DNA of 44,685 nucleotides, from NCBI GenBank assembly GCA_016868105.1, contig VGIA01000007.1, forward strand, positions 1 to 44,685. The letters run 5' to 3'. The translations under genes were made by a program, and so were the position numbers. Of this stretch, positions 28,022-35,007 are shown one piece after another; positions within the stretch are counted from its first letter, which is position 1; each line of letters opens with the position of its first letter. The notes beneath the pieces are model-generated. The model saw only the letters and a list, made by a program, of their open reading frames with translations. It was not told where the DNA came from and did not search any database. Source of the stretch: Betaproteobacteria bacterium (GTDB lineage Bacteria > Pseudomonadota > Gammaproteobacteria > Burkholderiales > SG8-39).

Positions 28022-28081
28022 GGGGATTCGCTTTTCCCGGATCGCCCCTTTTCCGGGCCGCTCCAAGGCGCCGTCGGCTGA

Positions 28082-28102
28082 TCGGGGCGTTTACCGCCCC
28101 GA
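28082..28102. terminator. Hairpin between convergent genes, possible terminator
   Basis: TCGGGGCG-TTTAC-CGCCCCGA forms a perfect 8-bp stem with a 5-nt loop, in the 89-nt gap between the convergent ABC ATPase and nucleotidase genes. It could serve both strands. No T-tract follows on either side, so intrinsic termination is not certain. A weaker CCCGGA/TCCGGG hairpin lies just before it. Confidence 0.45.
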
Positions 28103-28110
28103 CAAGCCCT

Positions 28111-29028
28111 TCACCTTGTCGCCGAGCCCCCTTGGTTCGCAATGCCGAAGGGTACATGCCCGGTGGCCACGTGCTGGCGGGCCGATTCCACATGCCCGCG
28201 CTGGTCGTCGAAATAGAAATCGGGCTGGAACGCCTTGAGGAATTCGCCCTTGTCCAGGCCGCCGAGGAACAGGGCCTCGTCCACCGCGATATTCCAGTCC
28301 ACCAGGGTGCGCACCGCGCGCTCGTGCGCCGGGGCGCTGCGCGCGGTGACAAGCGCCGTGCGCAGGCGCATCGGCACCTCCTGCCCGGCCGCGGCCTGCA
28401 GGCGGTGCAGCGCCTCCAGCAGCGGCTTGAACGGCCCTGGCGGCAGCGGCTTGAGCGCGTGCACCGTCTCGTGCTTGGTGAACGCCGCCAGGCCCTCGCG
28501 CTGGTAGACGCTCTCGGCCTCGTCGGAGAACAGCACCGCGTCGCCGTCGAAGGCGATGCGCACCTCGTCGCCGTGCCCGTCCGCCTGCGCCGACTCCGGC
28601 AGCACGCGCGCTGCCGGGAAGCGCGCATCGAGCGCGCCCATCACGTCCTGCTCGTTGGCCGACAGGAACAGGTTGGCGCGCAGCGCGTCCAGGTACCGGT
28701 AGGGGCTGCGCCCGCGCGTGAACACGCCGCGCTCGATGGGCAGCCCGGCGCGCTCGGCCGAGCGGAAGATGCGCAGGCCCGAGACCGGGTCGTTCTTGGA
28801 CAGGATCACCACTTCCACGCGCTGCGCCCCGGCGCTGTTGAACGCGAGCAGCTTCTTCACCAGGCGGAAGGCGACGCCTTGCTTGGCGGGTACCTCCAGC
28901 TTCGAGTACTGCAGGTCGATGTAGGCGCGCTCGCCCCGGGCGTCGAATACCCGGTTCTCCTCCTCGAAGTCGAACAGCGCGCGGGAGGAGATCGCGACGA
29001 CGAGCTTGCCTTCGACCGAGTAGGGCAT
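28111..29028 (-). CDS. Cytosolic 5'-nucleotidase (NT5C1-like family)
   Basis: A 305-residue protein of the 5'-nucleotidase family related to animal cytosolic 5'-nucleotidase I, which dephosphorylates AMP or IMP. Family blocks are visible: LVVAISSRALFDFEEENRVFD, VEVVILSKNDPVSGLRIFRSAERAGLPIERGVFTRGRSPYRYLDALRANLFLSANEQDV, RIAFDGDAVLFSDEAE, LPPGPFKPLLEALHRLQ, RTALVTARSAPAHERAVRTLVDWNI and ALFLGGLDKGEFLKAFQPDFYFDDQ, with HAD-like Asp residues. I start it at the ATG at 29028 (MPYSVEGKLVV); the track's first 25 residues are translated tRNA. It lies 18 nt after tRNA-Gly and may be cotranscribed with it. Confidence 0.9.
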   Translation of the reverse strand: MPYSVEGKLVVAISSRALFDFEEENRVFDARGERAYIDLQYSKLEVPAKQGVAFRLVKKLLAFNSAGAQRVEVVILSKNDPVSGLRIFRSAERAGLPIERGVFTRGRSPYRYLDALRANLFLSANEQDVMGALDARFPAARVLPESAQADGHGDEVRIAFDGDAVLFSDEAESVYQREGLAAFTKHETVHALKPLPPGPFKPLLEALHRLQAAAGQEVPMRLRTALVTARSAPAHERAVRTLVDWNIAVDEALFLGGLDKGEFLKAFQPDFYFDDQRGHVESARQHVATGHVPFGIANQGGSATR

Positions 29029-29046
29029 CGGGCCAGTGGCCTCCGG

Positions 29047-29117
29047 AGCGGGTGAAGGGAATCGAACCCTCGTATGCAGCTTGGGAAGCTGCCGTTCTGC
29101 CATTGAACTACACCCGC
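29047..29117 (-). tRNA. tRNA-Gly (anticodon CCC)
   Basis: The 71-nt minus-strand sequence folds as a cloverleaf. The acceptor is GCGGGTG/CACCCGC with discriminator T, the D-arm GTTC/GAAC, the anticodon stem GCAGC/GCTGC with loop TTCCCAA (anticodon CCC, reading GGG) and the T-arm GAGGG-TTCGATT-CCCTT. The CCA end is not encoded (CCG follows). A TAGAAT hexamer lies about 11 nt upstream of the mature 5' end. Confidence 0.95.
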
Positions 29118-29127
29118 GACGAGGGGA

Positions 29128-29152
29128 ATTCTACCAAGCCTCCGCGTATAGT
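29128..29152. promoter_or_regulatory. Back-to-back -10 elements, tRNA-Gly / small membrane protein
   Basis: In the 45 nt between the tRNA 5' end and the next plus-strand ATG there is TAGAAT on the minus strand (29133-29128), placed well for the tRNA, and TATAGT on the plus strand (29147-29152), placed well for the 75-residue ORF. No clear -35 boxes are visible. Confidence 0.4.
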
Positions 29153-29162
29153 CCGTCTTGAG

Positions 29163-29390
29163 ATGAAGCTCCTTCAGCGCCTCCTCGCCGCCCTGATCGC
29201 CCTCGCCGTGTTCGCCGCGGCGCTGGTGTTCGCCTCGATCGCGCTCGGGGTGATCCTGGCGGTTGCGCTCCTCGCCTGGGCCTGGTTGGCATGGCGCGCG
29301 CGCAAGGCGCGACGCCGGTCCGGCGTCATCATCGAAGGGGAAGTCCGCGACCTCGAAGTGCCCGAGCGCATCGAGCACCGCGAGTACTGA
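29163..29390 (+). CDS. Small membrane protein of unknown function
   Basis: A 75-residue ORF beginning MKLLQRLLAALIALAVFAAALVF; the track ORF's longer N-terminus is antisense tRNA. Two hydrophobic segments are visible, about residues 5-23 and 26-44, so it is probably a two-helix hairpin or one long bent helix. A basic stretch RARKARRRS follows, then a short acidic tail (IIEGEVRDLEVPERIEHREY). The charge pattern suggests the C-terminus is cytoplasmic. I do not recognise the family with certainty. It has its own -10-like element and lies 13 nt before thiS, so it could share a transcript with thiamine genes without being part of that pathway. Confidence 0.6.
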   Translation: MKLLQRLLAALIALAVFAAALVFASIALGVILAVALLAWAWLAWRARKARRRSGVIIEGEVRDLEVPERIEHREY

Positions 29391-29403
29391 TATCATTCGC
29401 GGC

Positions 29404-29607
29404 ATGATCGAGGTCCTGGTCAATGGGGCTGCGCAGCGCTTCGACCAGCCGATCGCGGTGAGCGAAATGCTCGAGCGCATGGCCCTGGCCGGGCGAAAGA
29501 TCGCGGTCGAACGCAATGGGCAGATCGTGCCGCGCAGCGCGCACGGCTCCACCCTGGTGACGGACGGCGACCGGCTGGAGATCGTGGTCGCGGTCGGAGG
29601 AGGCTGA
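29404..29607 (+). CDS. thiS: Sulfur carrier protein ThiS
   Basis: ThiS is the ubiquitin-fold sulfur carrier whose C-terminal Gly-Gly is thiocarboxylated and donates sulfur to ThiG for the thiazole of thiamine. The 67-residue protein starts [23 protein letters not shown] and ends [12 protein letters not shown]. The required Gly-Gly terminus is present, with one extra Gly in the run. The track ORF extends it upstream in the wrong context. No TPP riboswitch is visible ahead of it: the gap to the small membrane gene is only 13 nt (with a TATCAT that might be a -10). thiG follows after 1 nt. Confidence 0.94.
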   Translation: MIEVLVNGAAQRFDQPIAVSEMLERMALAGRKIAVERNGQIVPRSAHGSTLVTDGDRLEIVVAVGGG

Positions 29608-29608
29608 G

Positions 29609-30409
29609 ATGGATTCCCTGGTGATCGCCGGAAAGACCTACGGCTCGCGCCTGCTCGTGGGTACCGGCAAGTACAAGGATTTCGCGCAGACGCGCGCCGC
29701 CATCGACGCCTCGGGCGCCCAGATCGTCACCGTCGCCATCCGGCGCACCAACATCGGCCAGGCGAAGGACGAGCCTTCGCTGCTGGAATTCCTGCCGCCC
29801 GCGAAGTTCACCTATCTGCCCAACACCGCCGGCTGCTACTCCGCGCTAGACGCGGTGCGCACGCTGCGCCTGGCGCGCGAGCTGCTGGAGGGCCACGACC
29901 TGGTCAAGCTGGAAGTGCTGGGCGACGCCCAATCGCTGTACCCGAACATGCCCGAGACCCTTTCCGCCGCGACCACGCTGGTGAAGGAAGGCTTCAAGGT
30001 CATGGTGTACTGCTCCGACGACCCGATCCAGGCGAAGATGCTCGAGGAAGCCGGCTGCGTCGCGGTGATGCCGCTGGCCTCGCTCATCGGCTCCGGGATG
30101 GGCATCCTCAACCCGTGGAACCTGCAGCTCATCATCGAGCGCATCCAGGTGCCGGTGCTGGTGGACGCGGGCGTGGGCACGGCTTCGGACGCCGCCATCG
30201 CCATGGAACTGGGCTGCGACGGCGTGCTGATGAACACCGCCATCGCCGCGGCGATGGACCCGGTCCTGATGGCCGGGGCGATGAGGAAGGCGGTCGAGGC
30301 CGGGCGCGAGGCCTTCCTTGCCGGGCGCATGCCGAGGAAGTTCTACGGCGCCTCGCCCTCGTCACCGACTGCAGGCCGGATCTCCTCCTCGCAACCCCAG
30401 GCGGCTTGA
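29609..30409 (+). CDS. thiG: Thiazole synthase
   Basis: ThiG builds the thiazole phosphate from deoxyxylulose phosphate, dehydroglycine or glycine imine, and sulfur from ThiS. It is a (beta-alpha)8 barrel of 266 residues. Visible: [79 protein letters not shown] with the Schiff-base lysine, [31 protein letters not shown] and [14 protein letters not shown]. thiO/thiH, thiE and thiF are not in the window. Its stop overlaps the trmB TTG as TTGA. Confidence 0.97.
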   Translation: MDSLVIAGKTYGSRLLVGTGKYKDFAQTRAAIDASGAQIVTVAIRRTNIGQAKDEPSLLEFLPPAKFTYLPNTAGCYSALDAVRTLRLARELLEGHDLVKLEVLGDAQSLYPNMPETLSAATTLVKEGFKVMVYCSDDPIQAKMLEEAGCVAVMPLASLIGSGMGILNPWNLQLIIERIQVPVLVDAGVGTASDAAIAMELGCDGVLMNTAIAAAMDPVLMAGAMRKAVEAGREAFLAGRMPRKFYGASPSSPTAGRISSSQPQAA

Positions 30410-31059
30410 ACCGGCGCAGGATCCGCAGCTTCGTCCTGCGCCAGGGCAGGACCACGCCCTCGCAGCTGCGCGCCCTGGAAGAGCTGTTTCCCCGCTATGG
30501 CATCGCCTACGGCGCGGCGCGGCTCGATCCACGCGCGGTATTCGGCCGCACCGCGCCGCTGGTGCTGGAGATCGGCTCGGGCATGGGCGAGACCACCGCG
30601 GCCATCGCGCAGGCGAATCCCGGCACGGACTACGTCGCGATCGAGGTGCACGGCCCGGGCGTGGGCAGCCTGTTGAAGAAGATCGACGAGCTGGGCCTGA
30701 ACAACCTGCGCGTCATCCGCCACGACGCCGTCGAGGTGCTGGAGAACATGGCACGGGACGGGTCGCTGGCGGGCATCCACCTGTTCTTCCCCGATCCCTG
30801 GCCCAAGAAGCGCCACCACAAGCGCCGCCTGGTGCGGCCGGACCTGGCCGCCCTGCTCGCGCGCAAGCTCATACCCGGCGGCATCCTGCACGCGGCCACC
30901 GACTGGGTCGATTATGCAGAGCACATGCAAAGCGTGCTCGGCGCCGAGCCGCTGTTCGAGCGCCTGCCCGCGGGCGCCCCGCGCCCCATGACCAAGTTCG
31001 AGCGCCGCGGCCTGAAGCTGGGCCACGAGGTGCGCGAGCTCTACTACCGGCGGCGCTGA
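30406..31059 (+). CDS. trmB: tRNA (guanine-N7)-methyltransferase
   Basis: TrmB methylates G46 in the variable loop of tRNAs using SAM. The N-terminal [31 protein letters not shown], the SAM loop [25 protein letters not shown], the catalytic [17 protein letters not shown], and the C-terminal [19 protein letters not shown] are all family hallmarks. The track ORF runs upstream through thiG in another frame. I choose the TTG at 30406, which overlaps the thiG stop as TTGA and gives 217 residues with the right N-terminus. Convergent with hemW. Confidence 0.94.
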   Translation: MNRRRIRSFVLRQGRTTPSQLRALEELFPRYGIAYGAARLDPRAVFGRTAPLVLEIGSGMGETTAAIAQANPGTDYVAIEVHGPGVGSLLKKIDELGLNNLRVIRHDAVEVLENMARDGSLAGIHLFFPDPWPKKRHHKRRLVRPDLAALLARKLIPGGILHAATDWVDYAEHMQSVLGAEPLFERLPAGAPRPMTKFERRGLKLGHEVRELYYRRR

Positions 31060-31203
31060 CCTGGAGCGGCGCCGGTTCATGGTTGCCACGGCGAGCTTCG
31101 CGCTGCCTGGTCCGGGCCGCGGCCCGGGCGCCGCACGTCAGCCGGATCAGACGCCAACGAGCGCACCGGTATGGCCAGCGCGCCGATCAGCGTCGCCTGA
31201 ACT
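31060..31203 (+). other. Gap between trmB and hemW; fragment resembling a Tat signal
   Basis: A 144-nt gap between convergent genes. From 31061 the plus frame reads LERRRFMVATASFALPGPG, resembling a twin-arginine signal peptide (R-R-x-F then a hydrophobic stretch), without a good start codon or ribosome-binding site. After about 25 codons it becomes an antisense reading of hemW. It may be the remnant of an exported-protein gene or chance. At 31112-31127 there is a perfect GC palindrome (CCGGGCCGCGGCCCGG) without a T-tract. I see no intact gene or terminator. Confidence 0.3.
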
Positions 31204-32370
31204 TCAGGGCACAAAGAGCTGCTGCAGCTCGTTGAGGAAGCGCTGCCCGCGCGTGGTGGGGCGCACGCGCCGCAAGTCGCGCTCGACCAGTCCCCTGCCT
31301 TCGGCCGCCCTCAAGCCCGGCTCCAGCGCCGACAGCGCCAGCCCGGTGCGCGCCGGGAACAGCTCGGCTGCGAATCCTTCCACCAGCCGAGCCGCGTTGA
31401 GCATGAACTCGAACGGCAGCTCGCGCGGCTCGATGGTCCTCTGCGCCACCGTGCCGCCCGCGCTCATGTGCTCGCGCGGTGACTTGGCGCGCTCGTGGCG
31501 CGCAACGCGATCGGCGAAGGAGAGCTTGCCGTGCGCGCCGGCGCCAAGGCCAAGGTAGTCGCCGTACTCCCAGTAGTTCAGGTTGTGCCGGCAGCGCCGG
31601 CCGGGGCGCGCGAAGGCCGAGGTTTCGTAGTGCTCGTAGCCGCCCGCGCCCAGCAGGTCCTCGATGGCGAGCTGCATGTCGGCGCCGGCGTCGTGATCGG
31701 GCAGCGCCGGGGGCTTCGACCAGAACACCGTGTTGGGCTCGATGGTGAGCTGGTAGGCCGACAGATGCGCGCTCTGCCAGCGCAGCGCCTCGCGCATGTC
31801 CGCCTGCGCCATGGCCGGGGTCTGTCCCGGCAGGCCGTACATCAGGTCCAGGTTCAGGTTGTCAAACGCAGCCTGCGCCATCTCGATCGCCCGCCGCGCT
31901 TCTTGCGCCGAATGGATGCGGCCGAGGGCCTTCAGCATCCTGTCGTCGAAGCTCTGGATGCCCAGCGACAGCCGGTTCACGCCCGCCTCGCGATAGCCGC
32001 GCAAGCGCCCCGCCTCGGCGCTGCCCGGGTTCGCCTCCAGCGTCACCTCGGCCTCGGGCTCCACCGGGATGCGCGCCCGCACCGCCGAGAGCAGCCGGTC
32101 GATGGACTCCGGCGCAAACAGGCTCGGGGTGCCTCCGCCGATGAACACGCTCGCGATGCGCCGGCCCCACACCGAGGGCAGCAGCGCCTCCAGGTCCGCG
32201 GCGAGCGTGTCCACGTATACTGGCTCGGGCAGCGCGCCACCAAGCTCGTGCGAGTTGAAGTCGCAGTACGGGCACTTGCGCTCGCACCAGGGCAGGTGGA
32301 CGTACAGCGCGAGCGGCGGCAGCGCGGTGAACTTCACCTCCCAGGGGCGCGACAGCGCGACCGCCTTCAT
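31204..32370 (-). CDS. hemW: Radical SAM heme chaperone HemW
   Basis: HemW is a radical SAM protein formerly annotated as oxygen-independent coproporphyrinogen oxidase and now known as a heme chaperone. The 388-residue protein starts MKAVALSRPWEVKFTALPPLALYVHLPWC; the cluster motif C-x3-C-x2-C is in WCERKCPYCDFNSH. Further HemW blocks are FIGGGTPSLF, EVTLEANPG, GVNRLSLGIQSFDDRMLKALGRIHSA, DLMYGLPGQT and the C-terminal HemW domain. In true coproporphyrinogen oxidase HemN an extra Cys follows the motif (CxxxCxxCxC); here it is Asp-Phe, supporting HemW. The ATG overlaps the rdgB stop. The 520-aa track ORF's N-terminus is a shadow. Confidence 0.94.
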   Translation of the reverse strand: MKAVALSRPWEVKFTALPPLALYVHLPWCERKCPYCDFNSHELGGALPEPVYVDTLAADLEALLPSVWGRRIASVFIGGGTPSLFAPESIDRLLSAVRARIPVEPEAEVTLEANPGSAEAGRLRGYREAGVNRLSLGIQSFDDRMLKALGRIHSAQEARRAIEMAQAAFDNLNLDLMYGLPGQTPAMAQADMREALRWQSAHLSAYQLTIEPNTVFWSKPPALPDHDAGADMQLAIEDLLGAGGYEHYETSAFARPGRRCRHNLNYWEYGDYLGLGAGAHGKLSFADRVARHERAKSPREHMSAGGTVAQRTIEPRELPFEFMLNAARLVEGFAAELFPARTGLALSALEPGLRAAEGRGLVERDLRRVRPTTRGQRFLNELQQLFVP

Positions 32371-32987
32371 GGTTCGGCGCCAAGCCGTTCGATCAGGCGC
32401 GCCAGCGCCTGGCCGCGGTGGCTGAGGCGGTTCTTCTCCTCGGGCGGCAGTTCCGCGGCGGTACAGGACGTTCCATGTAACCGATCGGTTACATTGAACA
32501 GCGGATCGTAGCCAAAGCCGTTCTCGCCGCGCGGCTCGGTGCCGATGGTCCCGGCCCAGCGCCCCTCGGCCAGCATCGGCTCCGGGTCCCCGGCGCGGCG
32601 CGTGAGCACCATGACGCAGGTGTAGTGGGCGCGCCGGTCGCTCTTCGACGCAAGACTCGCCAGCAGCTTGGCGTTGTTGCGCGCATCGCGCAGCTCGCGC
32701 CCGCCTTCGCGCCCGGCGAAGTGCGCCGAGTGCACCCCCGGCAGCCCGCCCAGCGCCGCGACGCACAGGCCGGAATCGTCCGCCAGCGCCGGCATCCCGG
32801 TGGCGCGGCTGGCGTGGCGCGCCTTGGCGAGCGCGTTCTCCAGGAATGTGTCGTGCGGCTCCTCCGCTTCGGCGATGCCCAGCTCGGCCTGCGACACGAC
32901 GTGGATGCCCAGCGGTTCCAGCAGGGCGCGGATCTCGCGCGCCTTGCCCGGGTTGCCCGAGGCGAGTACCAGGGACTTCGGGGCCAT
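32367..32987 (-). CDS. rdgB: Non-canonical purine NTP pyrophosphatase (RdgB/HAM1)
   Basis: RdgB hydrolyses dITP, ITP and XTP to monophosphates, keeping deaminated purines out of DNA. The 206-residue protein shows SLVLASGNPGKAREIRALL, EEPHDTFLENALAKARHAS, PALADDSGLCVAALGGLPGVHSAHFAG, the FGYDPLF block and AAELPPEEKNRLSHRGQALARL. Between FGYDPLF and TAAEL there are a few more residues (NVTDRLHGTSC) than in typical homologues, and their codons contain the 20-bp palindrome listed separately. The start is 3 nt after the rph stop, and hemW overlaps its end. Confidence 0.95.
   Translation of the reverse strand: MAPKSLVLASGNPGKAREIRALLEPLGIHVVSQAELGIAEAEEPHDTFLENALAKARHASRATGMPALADDSGLCVAALGGLPGVHSAHFAGREGGRELRDARNNAKLLASLASKSDRRAHYTCVMVLTRRAGDPEPMLAEGRWAGTIGTEPRGENGFGYDPLFNVTDRLHGTSCTAAELPPEEKNRLSHRGQALARLIERLGAEP
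32475..32494. repeat. 20-bp perfect palindrome inside rdgB
   Basis: ATGTAACCGATCGGTTACAT is a perfect inverted repeat, richer in A/T than its surroundings, inside the rdgB coding region. It encodes part of a segment that appears longer than in homologues. TGTAAC-type palindromes resemble TetR-family operators. A partial relative (GATCGGTAACAT, one mismatch to the right half, again starting ATGT) lies at 21821-21841, after the Lon-domain gene. Function unknown. Confidence 0.5.
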
Positions 32988-32990
32988 GGC

Positions 32991-33710
32991 CTAGCCCAGG
33001 CCGAGGGCGTGGCGCTGCTCGGCCACCAGTTGCGCGATGCCGCAGCCGGCCAGGTCCAGCAGCGCATCCAGTTCGGCGCGCGCGAAGGGCTCGCCCTCGG
33101 CGGTGCCCTGCACCTCGACGAGGCGCCCGGCGCCGGTCATGACCACGTTCATGTCGGTGTCGCAGGCGAGGTCCTCGGCGTAGTCCAGGTCCAGCACCGC
33201 CGCGCCCCGGTACACGCCCACCGACACCGCGGCGACCAAGTCCTTCACCGGCAGGGTCGCGATCAGGCCCTTGCCCTGCATCCAGGTGAAGGCGTCATGC
33301 AGCGCGACGAAGGCGCCGGTGATGGCGGCGGTGCGCGTGCCGCCGTCGGCCTGCAGCACGTCGCAGTCGATGTGCACGGTGCGCTCGCCCAGCGCGGGCA
33401 TGTCCACCACCGAGCGCAGCGCGCGCCCGATCAGGCGCTGGATTTCCTGCGTGCGGCCCGACTGCTTGCCGCGCGCCGCCTCGCGATCGCCCCGGGTATG
33501 CGTCGCGCGCGGCAGCATGCCGTACTCCGCGGTGACCCAGCCGCGGCCCTGGTCACGAAGGAACGGCGGCACGCGGTTCTCCACGCTGGCGGTGCACAGC
33601 ACGCGGGTTTGACCGAATTCCACCAGCACCGAGCCCTCGGCGTGGCGTGTGAAGCCGCGCGTCAGCCGAACCTCGCGCAACTGGCCGGCTTGCCTTCCGC
33701 TGGGTCTCAT
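32991..33710 (-). CDS. rph: Ribonuclease PH
   Basis: RNase PH is a phosphorolytic 3'-5' exoribonuclease that trims tRNA 3' ends; it forms a hexameric ring. The 239-residue protein starts [39 protein letters not shown], with [98 protein letters not shown] and [16 protein letters not shown]. All the catalytic-site Arg and Asp blocks are intact. The 523-aa track ORF is antisense or shadow upstream. It follows the PP2C gene by 5 nt. Confidence 0.96.
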   Translation of the reverse strand: MRPSGRQAGQLREVRLTRGFTRHAEGSVLVEFGQTRVLCTASVENRVPPFLRDQGRGWVTAEYGMLPRATHTRGDREAARGKQSGRTQEIQRLIGRALRSVVDMPALGERTVHIDCDVLQADGGTRTAAITGAFVALHDAFTWMQGKGLIATLPVKDLVAAVSVGVYRGAAVLDLDYAEDLACDTDMNVVMTGAGRLVEVQGTAEGEPFARAELDALLDLAGCGIAQLVAEQRHALGLG

Positions 33711-33715
33711 GTTCG

Positions 33716-34630
33716 CTATGCCTTCCGGCCGGGGTCCGGCTTTGCCGGCGCCGACCTGCTGTGCGCGATCCGGCTTTCGATCTCCGCAGCTGTCACGCGC
33801 AGGAAATCGGCGGTGGTTGCGCCGAGGTCGGTGCCCGCCGGCGGCGTCTTGTCCAGCCGCGCATCCGGGACCGGCAGCGGCTTGGCCGGATCGTCCTCGA
33901 GCCAGTGCATGGCGAGCACCGAGACGTTGTCGCAGGTCTTGCCGGCGCGGGTCTGGGCCAACTCGATCAGTTCGGGCAGCGCCTCCGCCGGCAGCCTGCC
34001 CATCAGGCCCATCAGGATCTGGCGCTGTGTCAGCGGTCCCCAGAACCCGTCCGAGCACAACAGCAGGATGTCGTCCTTGTGCAGCGGAGCGTTCGCGACC
34101 TGCTCGAGGAGCGGGGTGATCGGGCCGCCCAGGCAGCGCAGCAGCTGGTTGCGATCCGGGTGCACCGCCACCGCCTCCTCGCGGATGCGGCCGGCGTCCA
34201 CCAGCTGCTGCACCAGGGTGTGGTCTTTGGTGCGCGTGACCAGGCGCCCTGCGCGGATCAGGTACAGGCGCGAATCGCCGACGAAGGACCACCAGGCGCG
34301 GCCGCCCTGCACCAAGCAGGCGACGATGGTGGTGCGCGGTGAGTCCGGCAGCCCCATCCGCTGCCCCTGGTGCACGATCATGGCGTGCGCGCGGCCGATG
34401 GCGCGGTAGAGGAAGGCCTCCGGGTGCTCGATGCGCGGCCTGGCCTCGGAGCGGAACGCGGCGCCAAGGCAGTCGACGGCGAGCTGCGCCGCGACCTCGC
34501 CGTGCAGGTGCCCGCCCAAGCCGTCGGCCAGCGCCAGCGCCATGGCCTCGCCGCTGGACCATTGCCCGAGGCGGTCCTGCTGGTAGGGGCGGGCACCGAT
34601 GCGGCTGTCCTGGAAGATGGTGTGCTTCAT
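33716..34630 (-). CDS. PP2C-type serine/threonine phosphatase
   Basis: A 304-residue PPM/PP2C phosphatase with manganese or magnesium ligands in [38 protein letters not shown] and [43 protein letters not shown] is the usual GDSRxY block. It starts [20 protein letters not shown] at the ATG at 34630. The C-terminal 50 residues are variable and polar. In related bacteria a serine/threonine kinase gene usually accompanies this phosphatase next to rph or yicC. No intact kinase is seen here, only a possible remnant just upstream. Target proteins are unknown. Confidence 0.92.
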   Translation of the reverse strand: MKHTIFQDSRIGARPYQQDRLGQWSSGEAMALALADGLGGHLHGEVAAQLAVDCLGAAFRSEARPRIEHPEAFLYRAIGRAHAMIVHQGQRMGLPDSPRTTIVACLVQGGRAWWSFVGDSRLYLIRAGRLVTRTKDHTLVQQLVDAGRIREEAVAVHPDRNQLLRCLGGPITPLLEQVANAPLHKDDILLLCSDGFWGPLTQRQILMGLMGRLPAEALPELIELAQTRAGKTCDNVSVLAMHWLEDDPAKPLPVPDARLDKTPPAGTDLGATTADFLRVTAAEIESRIAHSRSAPAKPDPGRKA

Positions 34631-34658
34631 CGTCGCGCGAGCCTGAATATAGCGCTCT

Positions 34659-34927
34659 TCAACTGCTCGGGCATCGGCGCCTCTCCCCGGATGCCGGGGG
34701 GACCAGCAAAGGAAGTTGCTGGCCCCCGGCCTGCAGCGTCTGGCGAGCGCTGTGCACTTCACGCAGGCCATCGGGCAGCTCGATGAAGGTGGTGCGGAAC
34801 CACTCCTCCTTCCGCGACCAGGTACGCCGGTGGATGAAGGAGAAACCGACCGTGGCGATCACTCTCAGGATGCGGTAATTCTCCGGTTGAAAGCCTTCTG
34901 TAAATGGTAGTTGGCTTGGGAGGACAT
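34659..34927 (-). pseudogene. Possible decayed N-terminus of a serine/threonine kinase
   Basis: The about 380-nt stretch between the PP2C gene and yicC has no intact gene. On the minus strand a frame ending at 34659 contains FQPENYRILRVIATVGFSFIH followed about 20 residues later by IELPDGL. This resembles the start of betaproteobacterial protein kinases (YRI..., a glycine-rich GGFS loop, then the AIKEYLP strand), but the glycine loop reads VGFS and the key lysine is missing. A start ATG at 34927 (MSSQANYHLQKAF) lies in another frame and would need a -1 shift near KAF to join it. The reading as a kinase remnant is inference, supported by PP2C next door. Confidence 0.4.
34694..34729. other. Strong hairpin upstream of the PP2C gene
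   Basis: CCGGGGG-(GA)-CCAGCAA, loop AGGAAG, TTGCTGG-CCCCCGG gives a 14-bp stem with a 2-nt bulge, inside the non-coding or decayed stretch between yicC and the PP2C gene. There is no T-run, so it is not a classical intrinsic terminator. It could be a transcript-stability or processing element, or left over from the lost gene. Confidence 0.4.
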
Positions 34928-34940
34928 CAGCCCTTATGAT
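34911..34940 (+). promoter_or_regulatory. Putative yicC-gmk promoter
   Basis: TTGGCT (34911-34916) and TATGAT (34935-34940) are separated by 18 nt, upstream of yicC. The same spot read on the minus strand gives TATCAT (34941-34936), so a divergent promoter toward the decayed kinase or PP2C side is possible. The predicted yicC leader of about 60 nt contains a GCCCGC/GCGGGC hairpin. Seen by eye only. Confidence 0.45.
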
Positions 34941-35007
34941 ACTTGCCGCCCGCAGGATTCTTCGCGGGCATTCCTCACACCGTGCCCGGGACCCCCTGCC
35001 TCCAGAG

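Noticed and set aside
29029-29103. N-terminal extension MAERQLPKLHTRVRFPSPAPE of the 5'-nucleotidase ORF
   Set aside because: It is a translation of the tRNA-Gly gene; the true start is the ATG at 29028.
29391-29403. TPP riboswitch before thiS
   Set aside because: The gap is only 13 nt and no THI-box sequence is present there or before the upstream small ORF.
31112-31127. CCGGGCCGCGGCCCGG palindrome as terminator of trmB/hemW
   Set aside because: Perfect but has no loop and no T-tract, and short GC palindromes are common at this base composition.
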